64,000 nt of DNA from Pseudorhodoferax sp965279475. GTDB lineage: Bacteria; Pseudomonadota; Gammaproteobacteria; Burkholderiales; Burkholderiaceae_C. The notes under the pieces were generated by a model that had not been told where the DNA came from, ran no database searches, and was given only the letters and a program-made list of their open reading frames with translations. The DNA lies in NCBI GenBank assembly GCA_965279475.1, contig CBDIIA010000002.1, positions 558,001 to 622,000 on the forward strand, given 5' to 3'. The position numbers were made by a program, and so were the translations under genes. Positions 60,175 to 64,000 of the stretch are shown here, piece after piece. Positions within the stretch are counted from its first letter, which is position 1, and every line of letters starts with the position of its first letter.

Positions 60175-61194
60175 TCAGACGCCCAGCGCCGCCACGGCGC
60201 GCTCGGGTCCCAGGTCGACCAGGCAACGCGTGTGCCCCAGCGGGCATTCGCGTTCGTAGCAAGGCGCGCAGTCCAGCGGGGGCTGGTAGGCCGGGTCGTC
60301 CTTCAGCCACAGCACCGTGGCCCGGTCGTTCAGCGGCGGCGTGTGCCGCGGGCTCGACGAGCCGAACACCGCGACCTGCGGCACGCCGAAGGCGGCGGCC
60401 ACGTGCATCAGGCCCGAGTCGTTGCTGACGACGCTGCGGGCCGCGGCAATGGCGCACAGCGCCTGCTCCAGCGTGGTCTTGCCGGCGAGATTGACACACC
60501 GGTCCGTGCCATCGGCATTGGCGGCGGACGCGATTTGCTCGCACAGCGCGTGCTCCTTGCCGGAGCCCAGCAGCAGCACCGGCCGGCGCAGCTGCTGCGC
60601 CAGCGCCGCGAAATGCGAGGCCGGCCAGCGTTTGGCCGGACCGAACTCGGCACCGGGAGCGAACACGTGGAACTCACCCTCCTGTTGCGCCAGCACCTGC
60701 AGGGCAGCCTCGAGCGTGACCGGCGGCATGCGCAGCGCGGGACGGTCGTGCTCGATGCCGGCCTCGCCGCTCAGCGCCGAATAGAAGGCGACCATCGGCG
60801 GGCGCTGCTGCCGGGACGGGTTGCGCAGCCGGTGCGTCAGCAGGCCGATGCGGGCCTCGCCCATGTAGCCGATGCGGCGCGGAATGTTGGCCATGAACGG
60901 CAGCAGCGCGCTCTTGAGTGAATTCGGCAGCACGTAGGCATTGTCGAACCGGCCCGCCAGTTGTGCGGCCAGCGCGCGCCGCGCCTTGAACTGCAGGCCG
61001 CCGTGCTGGAAAGGGAACTCGACGACTTCGTCCACCTGCGGCATCGCGCGGTAGACCGGGGCCACCCAGGGCAGCGCCCCCACCGTCAGCCGTTCACCCC
61101 TGGCCCGCAGCCGCCGCATCAGCGGCTCGGTCATCACCGCGTCGCCGATCCACTGCGGCGCGATGATCAGCGAGCGAGAGTCAATGCCCAGCAC
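60175..61194 (-). CDS. waaF: Lipopolysaccharide heptosyltransferase II
   Basis: This 339-aa family-9 glycosyltransferase has SLIIAPQWIGDAVMTEPLMRRL at the start, FAPGAEFGPAKRWPASHFA in the middle and SNDSGLMHVAAAFGVPQVAVFGSSSPRHTPPL, the ADP-heptose binding region; a terminal CAPCYERECPLGHTRC Cys cluster is typical of WaaF. It adds the second heptose of the LPS inner core. The start is GTG 61194, giving a 14-bp overlap with the zinc-finger gene. Confidence 0.93.
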   Translation of the reverse strand: MLGIDSRSLIIAPQWIGDAVMTEPLMRRLRARGERLTVGALPWVAPVYRAMPQVDEVVEFPFQHGGLQFKARRALAAQLAGRFDNAYVLPNSLKSALLPFMANIPRRIGYMGEARIGLLTHRLRNPSRQQRPPMVAFYSALSGEAGIEHDRPALRMPPVTLEAALQVLAQQEGEFHVFAPGAEFGPAKRWPASHFAALAQQLRRPVLLLGSGKEHALCEQIASAANADGTDRCVNLAGKTTLEQALCAIAAARSVVSNDSGLMHVAAAFGVPQVAVFGSSSPRHTPPLNDRATVLWLKDDPAYQPPLDCAPCYERECPLGHTRCLVDLGPERAVAALGV

Positions 61195-61390
61195 CGAAGT
61201 GCTCGCCGGCCTTCAGCTTGTAGAGGGTTCCGCAATACGGGCACTTGGCTTCGCCGGTGCGGGCGACGTCGAGGTACACCTTGGGGTGGGTGTTCCACAG
61301 CTTCATGTGGGCCGCCGGCGCGGGGCAGAACACGCCGCCCTGCGGGTTCAGATCCTTGGCCAGAAGTTCGATGGCAGCGGTGGTGCTCAT
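61181..61390 (-). CDS. Zinc-finger (zf-CHCC) domain protein
   Basis: This 69-aa protein has Cys22, His35 (HPKVYLDV) and a CPYC pair at residues 50-53, the zf-CHCC pattern of NDUFS6-like proteins; in betaproteobacteria it is often found beside ilvE and waaF. Function unknown. One base separates it from the ilvE stop and it overlaps waaF by 14 bp. Confidence 0.92.
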   Translation of the reverse strand: MSTTAAIELLAKDLNPQGGVFCPAPAAHMKLWNTHPKVYLDVARTGEAKCPYCGTLYKLKAGEHFGAGH

Positions 61391-61391
61391 G

Positions 61392-62336
61392 TCAGACCTT
61401 TGCCAACCAGTGGGCGTATTTCAGATTGCGGCCGTTGACGATGTCGAAGAAGGCCGCCTGGATCTTTTCGGTGATCGGCCCGCGCGAGCCGCTGCCGAGT
61501 TCGACCCGGTCGAGTTCGCGGATTGGCGTCACTTCGGCGGCGGTGCCGGTGAAGAAGGCCTCGTCGGCGATGTAGACCTCGTCGCGGGTGATGCGCTTCT
61601 GCACCAGCTCCAGGCCCAGGTCCTTGCAGATGTGCAGCACGGTGTTGCGCGTGATGCCATTCAGCGCGCCGGCCGACAGGTCGGGCGTGTAGACCACGCC
61701 GTCCTTGACGACGAAGATGTTCTCGCCCGCGCCTTCGCTGACGAAGCCGGATGCGTCGAGCAGCAGGGCCTCGTCGTAGCCGTCGTCCAGCGCTTCCATG
61801 TTGGCGAGGATCGAGTTGCTGTAGTTGCTGACCGCCTTGGCCTGCGTCATCGTGATGTTGACGTGGTGGCGGGTGTAGCTCGAGGTCTTCACGCGGATGC
61901 CGCGCTGCATGCCCTCTTCACCCAGGTAGGCGCCCCAGGCCCAGGCCGCGACCATCATGTGGATGGTGTTGCCGCGCGGGCTGACGCCGAGCTTCTGCGA
62001 TCCGATCCAGGTCAGCGGGCGCAGGTAGCAGCTCTCGAGCTTGTTCTCGCGCACCACGGCCTTCTGCGCCTCGTTGACTTCCTCCTGGCTGAAGGGCAGC
62101 TTCATGCGCAGGATCTTCGCGCTGTTGAACAGCCGCTGCGTGTGCTCTTCGAGCCGGAAGATCGCCGTGCCGTTGACCGTGTTGTAGGCGCGCACGCCCT
62201 CGAACGCGCCGCAGCCGTAGTGCAGCGTGTGCGTCAGCACGTGGATCTTGGCGTCGCGCCAGTCGATCATCTGGCCGTCCATCCAGATCTTGCCGTCGCG
62301 GTCGGCCATCGAGGCTTCGGGGGGAATCGGGCTCAT
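61392..62336 (-). CDS. ilvE: Branched-chain amino acid aminotransferase
   Basis: This 314-aa PLP enzyme has HYGCGAFEGVRAY, TMTQAKAVSNYSNS with the Schiff-base Lys, ASGFVSEGAGENIFVV and FFTGTAAEVTPIREL, all diagnostic of class IV BCATs. It makes the last step of Leu, Ile and Val synthesis. ATG 62336 gives a standard length. It heads the ilvE - zf-CHCC - waaF operon. Confidence 0.95.
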   Translation of the reverse strand: MSPIPPEASMADRDGKIWMDGQMIDWRDAKIHVLTHTLHYGCGAFEGVRAYNTVNGTAIFRLEEHTQRLFNSAKILRMKLPFSQEEVNEAQKAVVRENKLESCYLRPLTWIGSQKLGVSPRGNTIHMMVAAWAWGAYLGEEGMQRGIRVKTSSYTRHHVNITMTQAKAVSNYSNSILANMEALDDGYDEALLLDASGFVSEGAGENIFVVKDGVVYTPDLSAGALNGITRNTVLHICKDLGLELVQKRITRDEVYIADEAFFTGTAAEVTPIRELDRVELGSGSRGPITEKIQAAFFDIVNGRNLKYAHWLAKV

Positions 62337-62425
62337 GCGGAGTGTCCTTTTGGGGATTGTTCTGTGCAGGGAACGGATCATGCTGCGGCGTCGGCGCCGG
62401 CAGCAACACGGGGCGAGGCAGGATT

Positions 62426-62878
62426 TTACGGCGCCGCCGCGGGCGATGGCGCCTCGGACGGCAGCGCGACGGGCGCAGGCTCCGCGGCCGGTGCCGGCCG
62501 TACCAGCTGCCACTTCACCAGCTTGCCGTTGAGGAACTCGCAATCGACGTAGGAATCGCTGGCGTCGGTCCAGCGGAACAGCTCGGGCTGCGTGTCCTTG
62601 GGCGATTGCAGCGCTCCCAGCGCACGCGTCAAGGCCAGCACATGCAGCAAGGGCACGCCCGCCTTCAGCTTGGCATTGAGCATGACCGCACTGTCGACGA
62701 AACCGATCGGCCGCTTCGATGCGCGCGTCAGCACCTGGGTCATGCGCGTGAAATGCAGCAGGCCCCACATCACGAGACCGCCGACCACCAGTGCCACGCC
62801 GGCCCAGCCATTGCTCTTGTAGGCGAACGCGATCAGCGCCACACCTGCCAGGGGAACGAGGATTTTCTGAAACTTCAT
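62426..62878 (-). CDS. Small membrane protein of unknown function
   Basis: This 150-aa protein has two membrane segments (about residues 8-20 and 24-43: GWAGVALVVGGLVMWGLLHF), a basic linker (TRASKRPIG) and a conserved soluble region with PLLHVLALTRALG and DSYVDCEFLNGKLVKWQLVRP; the tail is Pro/Ala-rich. I recognise it as a conserved Comamonadaceae type without assigned function. It lies just upstream of ilvE in the same orientation (about 90 bp). Confidence 0.75.
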   Translation of the reverse strand: MKFQKILVPLAGVALIAFAYKSNGWAGVALVVGGLVMWGLLHFTRMTQVLTRASKRPIGFVDSAVMLNAKLKAGVPLLHVLALTRALGALQSPKDTQPELFRWTDASDSYVDCEFLNGKLVKWQLVRPAPAAEPAPVALPSEAPSPAAAP

Positions 62879-62946
62879 GGTGGCATTTTCGCAGGGGCGG
62901 GGGCGGAGGATCGGTGTGGGCACTGCGTAGTCGGCTTCAGGCCCTG

Positions 62947-63324
62947 TCACGCCTTCTTCGGTTCGTAGACAACATGCGGCAGGCCCTTGAAGTGGGCGTC
63001 GCAGGTGATCAGTTCGGCGGTGTGGGCGAGTGCGGTGGCGTAGACCAGTGCATCCAATGCATGCAGCTTGTGCGCATCGGCCAGATCGGCTGCGTGCAAG
63101 GCGATCGATTCGTCGATCGGCACCAGCCGCGCTGATTGCAGGGCCACCATGATACGGTCGGCCTCCACCTCGCCCAGCTCTCGCAAGGCCCAGCGTCGCA
63201 GCTCGAACTGCACGATCGCCGGCACCAGGATGTCGGCAGGGCGCGTCAGCATCGCCTGGTACTTCCGGCCTGTCGTCGAGTCCTTGAACGCTTCAATCCA
63301 GACGCAACTGTCGGGCAGCTTCAT
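62947..63324 (-). CDS. vapC: VapC-type PIN-domain toxin
   Basis: This 125-aa toxin has the first acid at D5 (KLPDSCVWIEAF), E in VQFELRRWALRE, D in LHALDALVYATAL and a fourth in LITCDAHF, a full PIN site. It overlaps the antitoxin by 4 bp (ATGA). It is a different subfamily from the VapC at 27913-28311. Confidence 0.9.
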   Translation of the reverse strand: MKLPDSCVWIEAFKDSTTGRKYQAMLTRPADILVPAIVQFELRRWALRELGEVEADRIMVALQSARLVPIDESIALHAADLADAHKLHALDALVYATALAHTAELITCDAHFKGLPHVVYEPKKA

Positions 63325-63605
63325 GCGCTGCGGGGCGGGTTCAGTCGCCGCTTGACCGTGGACTTGGCCGCCTTGCCCAGCCGAGGAAAGCTCTCTTCGC
63401 GACGATCGCTGCGGTCCCGGTATTCCTCACCATTGGCGCCGCGCGCGATGCCGAACAGGTCGGCAATCTCGGTCTGCGGCACCAGCTTGAGCGACGGACC
63501 GACGCGCAGGAACGCCAGCTTCTGCCCGGGTTTGAGCCCCATGGCTTCGCGCACGTCCTTGGGAATGGAGATCTGGAATTTGCTGGAGAGGGTGGCAATC
63601 GACAT
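63321..63605 (-). CDS. vapB: AbrB/SpoVT-fold antitoxin
   Basis: This 94-aa protein begins SIATLSSKFQISIPKDVREAMGLKPGQKLAFL, the AbrB DNA-binding fold, and has a basic C-terminal toxin-binding tail (SDRREESFPRLGKAAKSTVKRR). ATG 63605 gives a complete fold; a TACAAT box (complement of 63633-63638) and a GATCGATC palindrome lie just upstream. Confidence 0.87.
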   Translation of the reverse strand: MSIATLSSKFQISIPKDVREAMGLKPGQKLAFLRVGPSLKLVPQTEIADLFGIARGANGEEYRDRSDRREESFPRLGKAAKSTVKRRLNPPRSA

Positions 63606-63690
63606 TTTTACGAACTCCCGATCGATCCGGAAATTGTAAGAGACGATCGGCCACCCAGCCAGAAGGCGCTCCGGGCGCCCGCCCGCAACC

Positions 63691-64000
63691 CTACTCCGCA
63701 AACGCCCAGAGGTCGACCACCAGGGTGCCGCTGTCGGCGACCAGGCGGAACCTGGCGGGCGCGTAGTCGGCATCCGCCGTCACGACGCCGGTGCTGCTGG
63801 CGGGCAGCGCGCCGCAGCCGACGGTGGTCAAGGTCAGTTTCAACGAGCCCGGCAAGGTGTTGGCCGCGAGCTTGCCCGACAGCTTGCACGTGGAACTGCC
63901 GGCGGTGATGTCGCCTGCGGCGTTGACGCTGAAGCTGGCCGTCACGCCCGTCGCCACCAGGGTCACGTAGTTGCCGGCGAGCGAGGCGAGGGTCGGCGTG
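63691..64000 (-). CDS. Partial exported or surface protein of unknown function (5' end off window)
   Basis: Only the last 103 codons are visible. They read TPTLASLAGNYVTLVATGV... and end VVDLWAFAE, a beta-rich Thr/Ala/Gly sequence with two cysteines (about 15-30 residues apart) that could pair, as in secreted or lipoprotein domains. The frame remains open to the right edge, so the gene continues beyond it; any start inside the window would cut the domain. No family assigned. Confidence 0.65.
   Translation of the reverse strand, partial: TPTLASLAGNYVTLVATGVTASFSVNAAGDITAGSSTCKLSGKLAANTLPGSLKLTLTTVGCGALPASSTGVVTADADYAPARFRLVADSGTLVVDLWAFAE

Overview
The window is high-GC DNA with strongly biased third positions. 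Its gene content points to a betaproteobacterium of the order Burkholderiales, near Comamonadaceae or the Rubrivivax/Leptothrix group. Support comes from four orphan Bug/TctC-type periplasmic binding proteins, the ilvE - zf-CHCC - heptosyltransferase neighbourhood, and a repeat family that I associate with this group from memory. No rRNA, tRNA, CRISPR array, transposase or phage module was seen.

Layout. 1-4522 (minus): an AtzF-type allophanate hydrolase followed by a nitrate/sulfonate-type ABC importer that runs off the left edge. 4868-7546: small housekeeping or stress genes (HD hydrolase, NYN RNase-like protein, RidA, YpeA-type acetyltransferase, exported cupin). 7660-18212 (minus): a five-gene block encoding a CHASE2 adenylate cyclase, an exported FecR-like protein, an exported TPR-CHAT protease, a haemagglutinin-like TpsA exoprotein and its TpsB transporter. 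18336-24811: a conserved hypothetical, a Phd/CcdB-type toxin-antitoxin pair, an M48 peptidase, an AmpG permease and a TetR/TetA-like efflux pair. 24912-28583: a Bug protein, an SDR, a LysR regulator and a VapBC pair.

28698-50990 is about 22 kb of nearly unbroken minus-strand catabolism and transport. In transcription order it holds an SsuBC-type ABC importer, a D-aminoacylase-like amidohydrolase, an NMT1-like binding protein, a GntR/UTRA regulator, a complete Liv-type importer, a Bug protein, an aconitase-like LeuC/LeuD pair, MmgE/PrpD, a second Bug protein, HyuB, HyuA, an isochorismatase-fold hydrolase, a fumarate-reductase-like flavoprotein and an isocitrate-lyase/PEP-mutase-family lyase. 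Many genes overlap by 4 bp. Ring opening (HyuAB), dehydrogenation, hydration or dehydration and C-C cleavage could form one route for a cyclic amide or imide yielding a branched di- or tricarboxylate; the substrate is unknown. A divergent alpha/beta hydrolase plus Bug pair (51184-52985) shares an operator region with this block.

53117-58650 holds a two-component system, a small unknown gene and two tandem caspase-like proteases. 58753-64000 holds a nitronate-monooxygenase-like enzyme, an orphan F0 subunit c, the waaF/zf-CHCC/ilvE group, a membrane protein, a second VapBC pair and a partial exported protein.

The most novel-looking items are the cyclase/CHAT/two-partner-secretion block, a repeat family sitting directly after stop codons inside operons (including between binding-protein and permease genes), a chimeric Phd-CcdA antitoxin, and the unassigned catabolic route.
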